A DNA stretch of 64,000 nt, taken from NCBI GenBank assembly GCA_900316505.1, contig ONDH01000027.1, positions 1 through 64,000 on the forward strand. Direction: 5' to 3'. Positions 16,529-24,688 of the stretch are shown one piece after another (the first letter of the stretch is position 1; every line of letters starts with the position of its first letter). The position numbers were made by a program, and so were the translations under genes. The notes under the pieces were generated by a model that worked only from the letters and a program-made list of their open reading frames with translations, ran no database searches and was not told where the DNA came from. Source of the DNA: an uncultured Prevotellaceae bacterium. Its GTDB lineage: Bacteria > Bacteroidota > Bacteroidia > Bacteroidales > Bacteroidaceae.

Positions 16529-18616
16529 TTATTGTTCAAAGGTGAGTTCATCGCCTGCAACCTTGACTGTGACGGGCTTCTCATGGTCAATCTCGCCGCT
16601 GATGATGCGCTTACTGAGTTCGTTGAGGAGCTTGTCCTGAATAGCTCGCTTGACCGGACGCGCACCAAACTGTGGGTCGAAACCAGCCTTGGCGATGACA
16701 CTGATGGCAGCGTCAGTGACGTTGAGCGTGATGCCATTCTGTGCCACCATCTTGACCACCTTATCGACTTGCAGACGGACAATCTGCTGGATTTCTGCCT
16801 CGTTGAGGGGCGAGAAGGTGATGATGTCGTCGATTCGGTTAAGGAACTCCGGACGGAAGATGCTGCGGAGCTGGTCGCGCTGGGCATTGCTGGTCATGAT
16901 GATGATGGTGTTCTTGAAGTTCACCACACGTCCTTTGTTGTCGGTCAGACGGCCATCGTCAAGCACCTGCAAGAGAGTGTTGAACACGTCCGGGTGTGCT
17001 TTTTCGATTTCGTCGAAAAGGACGACGGAATAAGGTTTGCGTCGCACTGCCTCCGTAAGCTGACCACCCTCTTCGTAACCGATGTAGCCCGGAGGCGCAC
17101 CGATGAGTCGGGTGACGCTGAACTTCTCCTGATACTCGCTCATGTCGATACGGGTCATCATGGTCTCGTCGTCGAAGAGGTAGTCGGCAAGCGCCTTCGC
17201 CAGTTCCGTCTTACCCACACCTGTGGTGCCGAGGAAGATGAAGGAACCGATAGGTCGCTTCGGGTCTTGGAGACCTGCACGACTGCGGCGCACGGCATCG
17301 CTGACGGCACGGATGGCCTCGTCCTGTCCAATCACACGCTTGTGCAGTTCCTCTTCCAAGTGGATGAGTTTGGTGCGTTCGGAGGTCTGCATCTTGCTTA
17401 CGGGGATGCCCGTCCAACGGCTCACCACATCAGCGATGTCATCGCTCTCGACTTCTTCTTTCACCAATGCTGCCCCACCCTGTGCTTCTGCCAATTTTGC
17501 CTGCACAGCCTTGATGTCCTCCTCGAGGTGCTGGAGCTTGCCATAGCGAATTTCTGCCACACGTCCATAGTTGCCTTCACGTTCAGCCTTGTCCGCCTCG
17601 AACTTGAGTTGTTCAATCTGCTGTTTGTCACTCTGAATCTGATTCAAGAGGGCTTTCTCGCCTTCCCACTTGGCGCGCTGCTTCTGCTCATCGGCACGGA
17701 GCGTGTCGATGATCTTGTTGAGTTCGGCGAGTTTCTCCTTGTCACCTTCACGTTTGATGGCTTCACGTTCAATCTCCAACTGCTTGAGCCGACGACTGAG
17801 TTCGTCAATCTCTTCAGGCACGGAGTCACGCTCCATACGGAGTTTGGCAGCAGCCTCATCCATCAGGTCGATGGCCTTGTCAGGAAGAAAACGGTCGGTG
17901 ATGTAACGGTTGCTGAGTTCAACGGCAGCAATAATCGCCTCATCCTTGATACGCACCTTGTGGTGGTTCTCGTAGCGTTCCTTCAAGCCACGCAGGATGG
18001 AGATGGAGGACGGCACATCGGGTTCATCGACCATAACCGTCTGGAAACGGCGTTCGAGCGCCTTGTCTTTCTCAAAGTATTTCTGATACTCGTCGAGGGT
18101 GGTGGCACCGATGGAGCGGAGTTCACCACGAGCCAAAGCAGGTTTGAGAATGTTAGCGGCATCCATCGCACCACTTGTTTGACCTGCACCCACCAGCGTG
18201 TGGATTTCATCGATAAAGAGGATAATCTGTCCCTGACTCTCCACCACCGCTTTGACCACGGCTTTGAGTCGCTCCTCAAACTCACCTTGATACTTGGCAC
18301 CTGCGATAAGGGCACCCATATCGAGGGAGTAAAGTTGCTTGTCCTTAAGGTTTTCAGGCACATCACCACGCACGATACGCCGTGCAAGACCTTCAACAAT
18401 GGCGGTCTTACCCGTACCAGGTTCACCAATCAAGATAGGATTGTTTTTTGTACGACGACTAAGAATCTGCAAGATTCGACGAATCTCCTCATCACGTCCG
18501 ATGACAGGGTCGAGCTTGCCATTCTTGGCACGTTCCACGAGGTTCGTTGCATATTTTTCAAGAACCTCCTTGGCAGACGGCTGCTGCCCATTCTGATTCT
18601 GATAGTTGTTGTTCAT
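16529..18616 (-). CDS. clpB: ClpB-type disaggregase lacking the N domain
   Basis: 695 residues against about 860 for usual ClpB. Present: first AAA+ module with Walker A GEPGTGKT (about 64-71) and Walker B ILFIDEIH, the coiled-coil middle domain (about 265-375), second AAA+ module with Walker [25 protein letters not shown] and the C-terminal small domain. Missing: the whole N-terminal substrate domain; translation begins [12 protein letters not shown], just before the conserved LDPVIGRD. This equals the internally initiated short ClpB isoform of E. coli (family knowledge), here as its own gene. The second module is also shorter before [10 protein letters not shown]. The middle domain argues for DnaK-linked disaggregation. 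Confidence 0.93.
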   Translation of the reverse strand: MNNNYQNQNGQQPSAKEVLEKYATNLVERAKNGKLDPVIGRDEEIRRILQILSRRTKNNPILIGEPGTGKTAIVEGLARRIVRGDVPENLKDKQLYSLDMGALIAGAKYQGEFEERLKAVVKAVVESQGQIILFIDEIHTLVGAGQTSGAMDAANILKPALARGELRSIGATTLDEYQKYFEKDKALERRFQTVMVDEPDVPSSISILRGLKERYENHHKVRIKDEAIIAAVELSNRYITDRFLPDKAIDLMDEAAAKLRMERDSVPEEIDELSRRLKQLEIEREAIKREGDKEKLAELNKIIDTLRADEQKQRAKWEGEKALLNQIQSDKQQIEQLKFEADKAEREGNYGRVAEIRYGKLQHLEEDIKAVQAKLAEAQGGAALVKEEVESDDIADVVSRWTGIPVSKMQTSERTKLIHLEEELHKRVIGQDEAIRAVSDAVRRSRAGLQDPKRPIGSFIFLGTTGVGKTELAKALADYLFDDETMMTRIDMSEYQEKFSVTRLIGAPPGYIGYEEGGQLTEAVRRKPYSVVLFDEIEKAHPDVFNTLLQVLDDGRLTDNKGRVVNFKNTIIIMTSNAQRDQLRSIFRPEFLNRIDDIITFSPLNEAEIQQIVRLQVDKVVKMVAQNGITLNVTDAAISVIAKAGFDPQFGARPVKRAIQDKLLNELSKRIISGEIDHEKPVTVKVAGDELTFEQ

Positions 18617-18620
18617 AATA

Positions 18621-18656
18621 GCACTTGGTTTTTAGTTTCACATTCTGACCAAGTGC
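18621..18656 (-). promoter_or_regulatory. Inverted repeat just upstream of the clpB start
   Basis: GCACTTGG and CCAAGTGC, eight perfect base pairs with a 20-nt spacer, ending 5 bp from the clpB start codon. It could be an operator or a leader hairpin; no known heat-shock motif was matched. Confidence 0.45.
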
Positions 18657-18667
18657 CTCTGCAAGTT

Positions 18668-20029
18668 CTATTCCACGCCCTCTCCTTCTGCCTTTTTGTC
18701 CGAACCTTCCTCTGTTTCGCTGACATCTTGTCCGATTAAGCCCAACATATGACGAAGTGCAGTATTGAGCAGAGTCTCGTCAGGATCGCCATAATCATAG
18801 AGTTTCACATAGGAAAACTCATCCACTTCAATAGCAGGCGAAATGGGAGCATAGTCATAATTTCCTGCTCCATCAGCCACATACGCAACAGCAGGAAAGA
18901 GACGCACAAAGAAATCGTGCCACACTTCGCTGGTCATCACATTCTGCCCCTTGGTATCAGTGCCTATCAAAATCACGTTTTCATCGCCCATGGAGTGTTG
19001 CAGAGCATGAATCAGCCATTCAGCAGCTCCTTGGGTGTAAGAACTGGTAAGAATATAGATTCGGCTCAAACCAAGATTGCCGACAGATGTGTCGTAGGGA
19101 ACACTCTTGTTCTGTCCAGTATGGGCATTGTTCCAGAAGGTCTTGACGAACGTGGTTCCTAAAGATTCGGGGGTAACCACATAACTTGCAAGGCGTTGCG
19201 CCATTTCCATCGTGCCAAAGTTACAAAGCCTGAGGTCAAGCACCATCTCGTCCACGCCCGCACCCTTCATCTGTGACATGATGGCATCGAGCGACTGCCG
19301 GTAACGCACATGTGGAGCCACATGTTCCTCAACAGGTCCTTCGGTCAAGCGGGTACACATCAAATAACCCACAAGTGCGTCATCCACAGTAATTAATCTG
19401 CTGATGGGGAACGCCTCGTCCTCAACATATTCAGAAGCAGGTAGCGAAACCATCACCGTATCTTTCCAATAGAGGCTATGGTCTTCTTCATTCTCCGCAA
19501 TATGGCAAACCTCCAGCTCCCTCGCCACACCTTTCTGTAACTTGGAGAGGTTGTTGTTGGTGAATTTGATTCCATTATACAAGCAGATAAAATCGTTGCG
19601 AAGGAGTCCTGCACGTTCAGCGGGGCTATTAGGATAGACCGTGAGCACACGCAGCACCTGTTTGGTGGTCTGTCCTGTGGGGTCGGTCATCAGCTTGAAG
19701 TCGATGCCATAAGACTCAACGTGATTGAAAAAGCCACGTTGATGGGGATCTTCGCCCAACGTGTCCACCTGAACATAAGACCACTTGTCGTCTTGTTTGC
19801 TCTGCTTTGCCAGCAATGCGAGGAAATCGGATGGTTTGGAGAAAAAGCTCTTCCAATCTGGCTCATAATTGGTAAGGGAATCAGCCCAAAGATAATGCTC
19901 AAGCATCATATCATGCATCCACTTATTATGCTGAGTCTTTTCCTCATACTCATAAGTGCGGTCTTCTCCACACGAAATTGCCATAAAGACGCCGCAAATA
20001 ATAAGTATATGTGTTAAAAAAGTTTTCAT
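18668..20029 (-). CDS. S41-family peptidase-like lipoprotein with substituted catalytic residues
   Basis: 453 residues from the ATG at 20029 (an alternative Met lies seven codons upstream). Lipoprotein signal with lipobox AISC. A PDZ-like region (about 95-170, VYPNSPAERAGLLRNDFICL) precedes the S41 core (about 215-400: LVGYLMCTRL, MVLDLRLCNFG). In S41 proteases the nucleophile lies in T-A-S-A-S-E; here the segment reads YTQGAAEWL, so the Ser position is Gly. The Lys expected in GxxTxGK is Gln in GTDTKGQNVM. Both catalytic residues seem lost, suggesting a binding or scaffold role in the periplasm. clpB follows after 51 bp. Confidence 0.8.
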   Translation of the reverse strand: MKTFLTHILIICGVFMAISCGEDRTYEYEEKTQHNKWMHDMMLEHYLWADSLTNYEPDWKSFFSKPSDFLALLAKQSKQDDKWSYVQVDTLGEDPHQRGFFNHVESYGIDFKLMTDPTGQTTKQVLRVLTVYPNSPAERAGLLRNDFICLYNGIKFTNNNLSKLQKGVARELEVCHIAENEEDHSLYWKDTVMVSLPASEYVEDEAFPISRLITVDDALVGYLMCTRLTEGPVEEHVAPHVRYRQSLDAIMSQMKGAGVDEMVLDLRLCNFGTMEMAQRLASYVVTPESLGTTFVKTFWNNAHTGQNKSVPYDTSVGNLGLSRIYILTSSYTQGAAEWLIHALQHSMGDENVILIGTDTKGQNVMTSEVWHDFFVRLFPAVAYVADGAGNYDYAPISPAIEVDEFSYVKLYDYGDPDETLLNTALRHMLGLIGQDVSETEEGSDKKAEGEGVE

Positions 20030-20052
20030 CAAAACAAATTTTCTTTTCAAGT

Positions 20053-20062
20053 TGCAAAGTTA
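20053..20062 (-). promoter_or_regulatory. -7 box of the S41-like gene
   Basis: Minus strand TAACTTTGCA, 23 bp before the start codon and back to back with the promoter of the divergent lipoprotein gene. Confidence 0.65.
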
Positions 20063-20075
20063 GTAAAAAACTCGT

Positions 20076-20083
20076 TATCTTTG
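20076..20083 (+). promoter_or_regulatory. -7 box of the alanine-rich lipoprotein
   Basis: TATCTTTG, about 48 bp before the start at 20132; divergent from the 20053 promoter. Confidence 0.65.
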
Positions 20084-20131
20084 CCCCGGTTTAGTAAAAT
20101 AATTGTTTAACTCTTAAAAACTAAAAGCAAA

Positions 20132-20719
20132 ATGAAAAAGATTTTCTATGCAATCATGGCTGTCGCAGCCATCTCTTTCTCTGCATGTAACGGTACTGCC
20201 CAGGGTGGTGACAACACCGACTCTATTGCAACCGACTCTGTTGTAGCTGAGGCTCCAGAAGCTGACGCTGATGCCACCATCACAGCCCTCTCATCTGCCC
20301 TTGCTGCCAACGATGCTGAACAGACTCAGTCTCTCCTTCAGAAGGCTCAGGCATACATCGCCAAGTTGCAGGCAGACGGCAAATTGGAAGAGGCTAAGGC
20401 ATACATCGCCAAGCTTCAGCAGTTCATCAGCGAAAACGAAGAGAAGATTGCTCAGTTCACAGCTGGCAACGAGACGCTCGGTAACATCGTTTCTGCTGTA
20501 AAGGCAATTCCTGTAGATGTAGCCAATGTCGCTGAAGGTGCCAAGGACGCAGTGGTAGGTGCTGCTAACGATGCAGCCAATGCAGCCAACGACGCAGCCA
20601 ATGCTGCTGCTCAGAAGGCAACTGACGCTGCCAACAACGCTGTTGAGAGCGGCAAAAAGGAAGCTGGCAAGGCTATTGACAATGCCGCAGGTGCTGCCAA
20701 GAGCGCGCTCGGTATTTAA
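20132..20719 (+). CDS. Alanine-rich helical lipoprotein
   Basis: 195 residues. Signal with lipobox FSAC (Cys about 19), an acidic Thr/Asp/Ala linker, then long amphipathic helices. Residues about 65-95 contain a repeated AYIAKLQADGKLEEAK unit. The C-terminal 60 residues are an Ala/Asn/Asp repeat (NDAANAANDAANAA) ending in a Lys/Gly-rich helix. No enzymatic motif. Such proteins are often abundant envelope or stress lipoproteins with LEA-like helices, so a structural role is a reasonable guess. It stands alone with its own promoter and terminator. Confidence 0.75.
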   Translation: MKKIFYAIMAVAAISFSACNGTAQGGDNTDSIATDSVVAEAPEADADATITALSSALAANDAEQTQSLLQKAQAYIAKLQADGKLEEAKAYIAKLQQFISENEEKIAQFTAGNETLGNIVSAVKAIPVDVANVAEGAKDAVVGAANDAANAANDAANAAAQKATDAANNAVESGKKEAGKAIDNAAGAAKSALGI

Positions 20720-20752
20720 GGAAGGTAACAGTTATAAGTGAAAAGTAAAAAA

Positions 20753-20808
20753 TTTGCTACCGCACTTGCACGTCAACTATTGGCGAACTGATGCGGTAGC
20801 AATTTTTT
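20753..20808. terminator. Bidirectional intrinsic terminator
   Basis: GCTACCGCA at 20756-20764 pairs with TGCGGTAGC at 20792-20800, flanked by an A tract on the left and TTTTTTT on the right. It serves the lipoprotein gene and the convergent MFS operon. Confidence 0.85.
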
Positions 20809-20830
20809 TACTTTTCATTATTTACTCCAC

Positions 20831-22132
20831 TCATTCCTTGTGGTCGATGATTTTCACAAAAGCCGTAACAGTGAAAGTCACCAAGCAGAAGGCCATGACA
20901 ATCCAGAAGAAGCTCTGGTAGCCAATGTTTTCGGAGATGAGACCCGACACCATGCCAGGAATCATCACACCACCGAGGTACTGACCTGCCGTACAGATAG
21001 AGAAGACTGTTGTGGAGTGTTCGCCACGAGAGAAGGTGACGAGGTAGAGGGTGTATGCCGCAAAGCCAAGACCGTAGCCTATCTGTTCAATGCAGACACA
21101 GGAGCCGATGAGCCAAAGGTTGTCGGTGGGGTAATAACTGAGATAGACATAAACGATGTCGGGCAAGGTGATGCAGAGCACGAGAGGCCACAGGCACTTC
21201 TTCAAGCCCCATTTCGACACCGCCCAACCACCGACGATGCCGCCAAGCAGCAAACCTATGACGCCCAAAGTGCCATAGATGAAGCCGAAATCGACATCAC
21301 TCATGCCCAAGCCACCTTCAGCTGTGGTGCGTGTAAGGAACAGCGGCACAATCTTGGTCAGCAGTCCTTCAGGAAGGCGGAACAGGAGGATGAAGCAGAG
21401 GGCAGAGATGAGGTGCGGCTTGGTGAAGAACACCTCCAGGGTACGTCCAAACTCATGCAACTTCTCCTGAAAGTCGAAACGATTGTGCACGGTTTCCACC
21501 CTGGGAAGGATGAAAGCATGATACAAACCCAAGAGGAACATGAGGATGCCGAGGATGAGGAAAACGACCATCCAAGATGCGGAGATCGATTGGAGTGAAA
21601 AGTGAAAAGTGAAAAGTGAAAAATCTAAGGTGCCCGTCTCTTTCATCTTTTCTTGCAAGAAACCAGCCAAAAGGACGAGTCCTCCCTGCCCTATCACCAT
21701 GCCGATGCGATAGAAGGTGTTGCGCACTCCCACATAGAGTTCCTGCTCTTTGTCGGGCAGTCCGATGATGTAGAAGCCATCGGCAGAGATGTCGTGAGTG
21801 GCACTGGCAAAGGCAATGAGCATGAAGATGGCGAAAGAACCTTGCAGCCAGAAAGAGGTGGGCAAGGTGAAGGCGACGAGTGCCAAGGCAACTCCCATGA
21901 AGAATTGCATAGACACAATCCACCAGCGTTTCGTCTTAAGATTGTCAATAATGGGACTCCAGATAGGTTTGATGACCCACGGCAAGCCGAGCCAACCAGT
22001 ATAAACCGTAATTTGTCCATCGGTCAGTCCCAGTTCTTTGAACATGATGACCGAGATAAGCATCACCGCCGAAAACGGCAATGCCTCGCCCAGATAAAGG
22101 CTGGGCACCCATGAATACGCTTTTGATTTCAC
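20831..22132 (-). CDS. MFS transporter, AmpG-like
   Basis: 433 residues, twelve predicted membrane segments. N-terminal WVPSLYLGEALPFSAVML and YTGWLGLPWVIKPIWSPIID, then ATHDISADGFYIIG, are typical of the AmpG permease group, which imports muropeptides across the inner membrane. A repeat-derived insert encoded by four AGTGAAA heptamers (21599-21626) gives FSLFTFHFSLQ in the central loop region. Last gene of a four-gene operon containing a SpoIID protein, which acts on peptidoglycan in other bacteria, so wall-fragment recycling is the likely context. Substrate not shown. Confidence 0.85.
   Translation of the reverse strand: MKSKAYSWVPSLYLGEALPFSAVMLISVIMFKELGLTDGQITVYTGWLGLPWVIKPIWSPIIDNLKTKRWWIVSMQFFMGVALALVAFTLPTSFWLQGSFAIFMLIAFASATHDISADGFYIIGLPDKEQELYVGVRNTFYRIGMVIGQGGLVLLAGFLQEKMKETGTLDFSLFTFHFSLQSISASWMVVFLILGILMFLLGLYHAFILPRVETVHNRFDFQEKLHEFGRTLEVFFTKPHLISALCFILLFRLPEGLLTKIVPLFLTRTTAEGGLGMSDVDFGFIYGTLGVIGLLLGGIVGGWAVSKWGLKKCLWPLVLCITLPDIVYVYLSYYPTDNLWLIGSCVCIEQIGYGLGFAAYTLYLVTFSRGEHSTTVFSICTAGQYLGGVMIPGMVSGLISENIGYQSFFWIVMAFCLVTFTVTAFVKIIDHKE
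21599..21626. repeat. Four AGTGAAA heptamers inside the AmpG-like gene
   Basis: Four tandem heptamers within the coding region, read on the minus strand as TTTCACT. The same motif occurs between genes near 9421-9440 and 20737-20745. Confidence 0.85.
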
Positions 22133-22171
22133 TTTTTCTATTTTTAAGGTTAATTACTATTTATCACTTTA

Positions 22172-23458
22172 TCACTTGTCAACACCCATAAGCAAATACT
22201 TTTTCGTCTTGCAGAGCGCCAGCAGAACCCATGCCAACGGAGCAATAGCCACACACAACTTGAAGAAGGTGCTATACCCCAGTTCGGAACAGAGCCATCC
22301 AGACACCGCCATCGGCACCACCATCAGACTTGCCACCATCGGCAGGTAGAGAAAGTTGGTGACATTACGGTAACGCTGCTCGGAGATATATGGCACATAC
22401 ACACGGCAAACATTGAGTCCAAACCCAAAGAAAAGCTGGGCGACAAACGTCATGCAACACAGCAAGAACATATTGTCCAATTGTGGCTGCCGTGCCATCA
22501 GCATATAGGGAACTGGCGACAAGGTCAGCACCACAGCCGTCATGCCAAACATGCTCCTATTCCCATACCTTCTCATCAAGGCACGACCCAATGCAATGCC
22601 AATAGAAAATGCCAGCACGCCAATTGTTCCCTGTGCAAAACCCACGTCCTGAAACGAGCAATCTAGACCGCCACGCTCAGAGGACGCCAAAAGGAAGAAC
22701 ACGCGTGGGTTGAACATAAGCGACTGAGGCAACAGTAAAAAGAAGAGGCTCAGCAGAATGGGGAATATGTGAGGCTTCTGTCGAATGCGCGACACGATGT
22801 GCCATTCATTCTTCACAGTATCCGCCACACTCTCGTACCGATAGGGCTGAGGCACCCGAAGATGCGGCAAAACCACCAAATTGAGCACACAAAACACAAG
22901 GAAGCCTCCAGCCACCAGCGAACTCTCCATCGCCCATGCCTTCTGATAACTGCGGAAAAACACCTCGAAAAAACCAGCAACGATGATGAGCACACCATAC
23001 GTCACAACCAAAGCCATCTGGGAAGACACCATCTTTGTATTACCATACAAACGCTGCTCCCTCGGTTCAAGCATTCGGGCGTAATACATCCGAGACAGGA
23101 GTTCATGCCACGCACACAGGCAAGACAGCACATACAGGAACACAAACAACAGCCAAGCCCTCACCTTGGCTTCCGAAATATACACGGCGATGCCCATCAG
23201 ACACACGAACATCGTCAGTTCCACCCAATGCAGACGCCGTTTGAACGAACCCGCTTTCCTCACCTTACTGTACAAATAGGACTTCATCACCCACGGCAAA
23301 AAGAGCAATCCACTATACAAGGCAGCCATCCCTTCATCAGCACCAAACTGCAAGAACATCAGCACCGCCACAAACATCACCACTGCCGCAGGTATCTCCT
23401 CTGCGACACAAAGACTTGGAATCCAAATCCACGGGGTATATTGTTTCTTCTTCACCAC
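22172..23458 (-). CDS. MFS transporter, divergent relative of the AmpG-like carrier
   Basis: 428 residues with about twelve membrane segments. The N-terminus (WIPSLCVAEEIPAAVVMF, then LYSGLLFLPWVMK) aligns in pattern with the downstream AmpG-like protein, so the two probably arose by duplication and diverged. It lacks the conserved acidic pattern of the AmpG HDISADG segment, having AWHELLSRMYYAR at that place. The SpoIID gene upstream overlaps its start by 7 bp, and the AmpG-like gene follows after 39 bp. Confidence 0.8.
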   Translation of the reverse strand: MVKKKQYTPWIWIPSLCVAEEIPAAVVMFVAVLMFLQFGADEGMAALYSGLLFLPWVMKSYLYSKVRKAGSFKRRLHWVELTMFVCLMGIAVYISEAKVRAWLLFVFLYVLSCLCAWHELLSRMYYARMLEPREQRLYGNTKMVSSQMALVVTYGVLIIVAGFFEVFFRSYQKAWAMESSLVAGGFLVFCVLNLVVLPHLRVPQPYRYESVADTVKNEWHIVSRIRQKPHIFPILLSLFFLLLPQSLMFNPRVFFLLASSERGGLDCSFQDVGFAQGTIGVLAFSIGIALGRALMRRYGNRSMFGMTAVVLTLSPVPYMLMARQPQLDNMFLLCCMTFVAQLFFGFGLNVCRVYVPYISEQRYRNVTNFLYLPMVASLMVVPMAVSGWLCSELGYSTFFKLCVAIAPLAWVLLALCKTKKYLLMGVDK

Positions 23459-24654
23459 TCCTTCGTCAGTTCTGCATGTGGATAATAAAATGATAAAATC
23501 TCATCATAAGTAAACCCTTGGTCACCCATCACCGCAGCACCAATCTGACACAGTCCCACACCATGCCCCCACCCTTTTCCATGCAGGGTGAAGCCATCAG
23601 ATGTCTTCTCCACCTCAAAAGCAGAAGAATAGAGATGCGACTCGCTCAGCCATTTCCTGATTTCCAATTCCTTGCCCACGGTGACCGTTCGTTTCTCACC
23701 CACTACCTTCAGGGTGATGATGCGCCCAGATGCACCACGTTCCATCGGGACAAGGTTAAGAACACGTCCGAAATCAATGCCAGACTTCCTCTTGACCAAT
23801 TCACTCAGTTCCTCCGAGGTGTAATGCACCTCCCATCGGTAAAAATCTGTGGTTTCCTGATCATAGTTGTTCAGCACCTGCGAGAGAATACGAGTGTCCC
23901 TTGTATTACAGTAAGGGTCAGGTTTTGCCACCAAATACGGATGACGTATATTCTCCCAACAAGACTCAAAAACCTCGGTCATACCTCCACAGCATTTCGA
24001 GAAGCGGGCATCACAAACCTTTCCTGCATACGTCAACACCAATCCACGGGTAGCCTCAATCGCCTCCACCACCTGCGGATTCGACTGACGCGTAATCCCT
24101 TGATAGCGCTGGCAATGGTCATCGGCACACACATCAAAACTCGTATGCGCTTCATTATCATACCATCGGAGGATGTGGTCAGGTGACAGTTGACAATTGA
24201 CAGTTGACAATTGACAGTTGACAGTTGACAATTGACAGTTATCGTTATGGTTAAGAATGCGCAAGAGCCAGCTGCGTGAAATGACGGCATGGGCTTTCAA
24301 AAGTTCGAGCGAGGCATTGGCACTCATCTCGCTACTGATGACGCTAGTCAGATAAGTCTCTACAAGCACCACATTGATGGCTCTCACCAGCCCTTCTTCC
24401 AACTTCAGCAATAAGGCTCCGCAAAAGGTCTGTTCCTCCTTGCGTTCCCAATGAAAACCGATACCGATAGTCACATCCTTCAATGTGAACGTGGCATTCT
24501 TTTCAACGGGTACAAAAAGGCGTTCCCCAGCAGATGGTACGAAGCGGCATTCCCCCACAAAAGGCTTTCCATTATGCATGTACACCGAATGGAAAACTAC
24601 ATGCACTTCACGTGCCTTCATGATGCCCACTCTCACGCTTCTTTCCTGTCCCAT
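23452..24654 (-). CDS. SpoIID/LytB-domain protein
   Basis: 400 residues. SpoIID hallmarks: YLTSVISSEMSANASLELLK then AHAVISRSWLL (about 115-145), CGGMTEVFESCW in the middle and GWGHGVGLCQIGA near the C-terminus. SpoIID is a lytic transglycosylase of peptidoglycan; relatives in Bacteroidota are found with wall-recycling genes. No signal peptide is evident at the N-terminus, so the location is uncertain. Residues about 150-172 are a heptamer-repeat insert (NCQLSTV units). Overlaps the next gene by 7 bp and follows the GT2 fusion gene after 34 bp. Confidence 0.88.
   Translation of the reverse strand: MGQERSVRVGIMKAREVHVVFHSVYMHNGKPFVGECRFVPSAGERLFVPVEKNATFTLKDVTIGIGFHWERKEEQTFCGALLLKLEEGLVRAINVVLVETYLTSVISSEMSANASLELLKAHAVISRSWLLRILNHNDNCQLSTVNCQLSTVNCQLSPDHILRWYDNEAHTSFDVCADDHCQRYQGITRQSNPQVVEAIEATRGLVLTYAGKVCDARFSKCCGGMTEVFESCWENIRHPYLVAKPDPYCNTRDTRILSQVLNNYDQETTDFYRWEVHYTSEELSELVKRKSGIDFGRVLNLVPMERGASGRIITLKVVGEKRTVTVGKELEIRKWLSESHLYSSAFEVEKTSDGFTLHGKGWGHGVGLCQIGAAVMGDQGFTYDEILSFYYPHAELTKEW
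24185..24240. repeat. Eight GACARTT heptamers inside the spoIID-like gene
   Basis: Eight consecutive heptamers (56 bp) of GACAGTT and GACAATT, the reverse complement of the family inside rsmF. Confidence 0.95.
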
Positions 24655-24688
24655 ATTGCTAACTTAAAACACATTTCTGTGCTCATCA

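Noticed and set aside
16448..18739. A 763-codon plus-strand open frame over clpB
   Set aside because: It is antisense to a gene with complete AAA+ motifs; its translation has no recognisable domain and arises from codon bias of the true gene.
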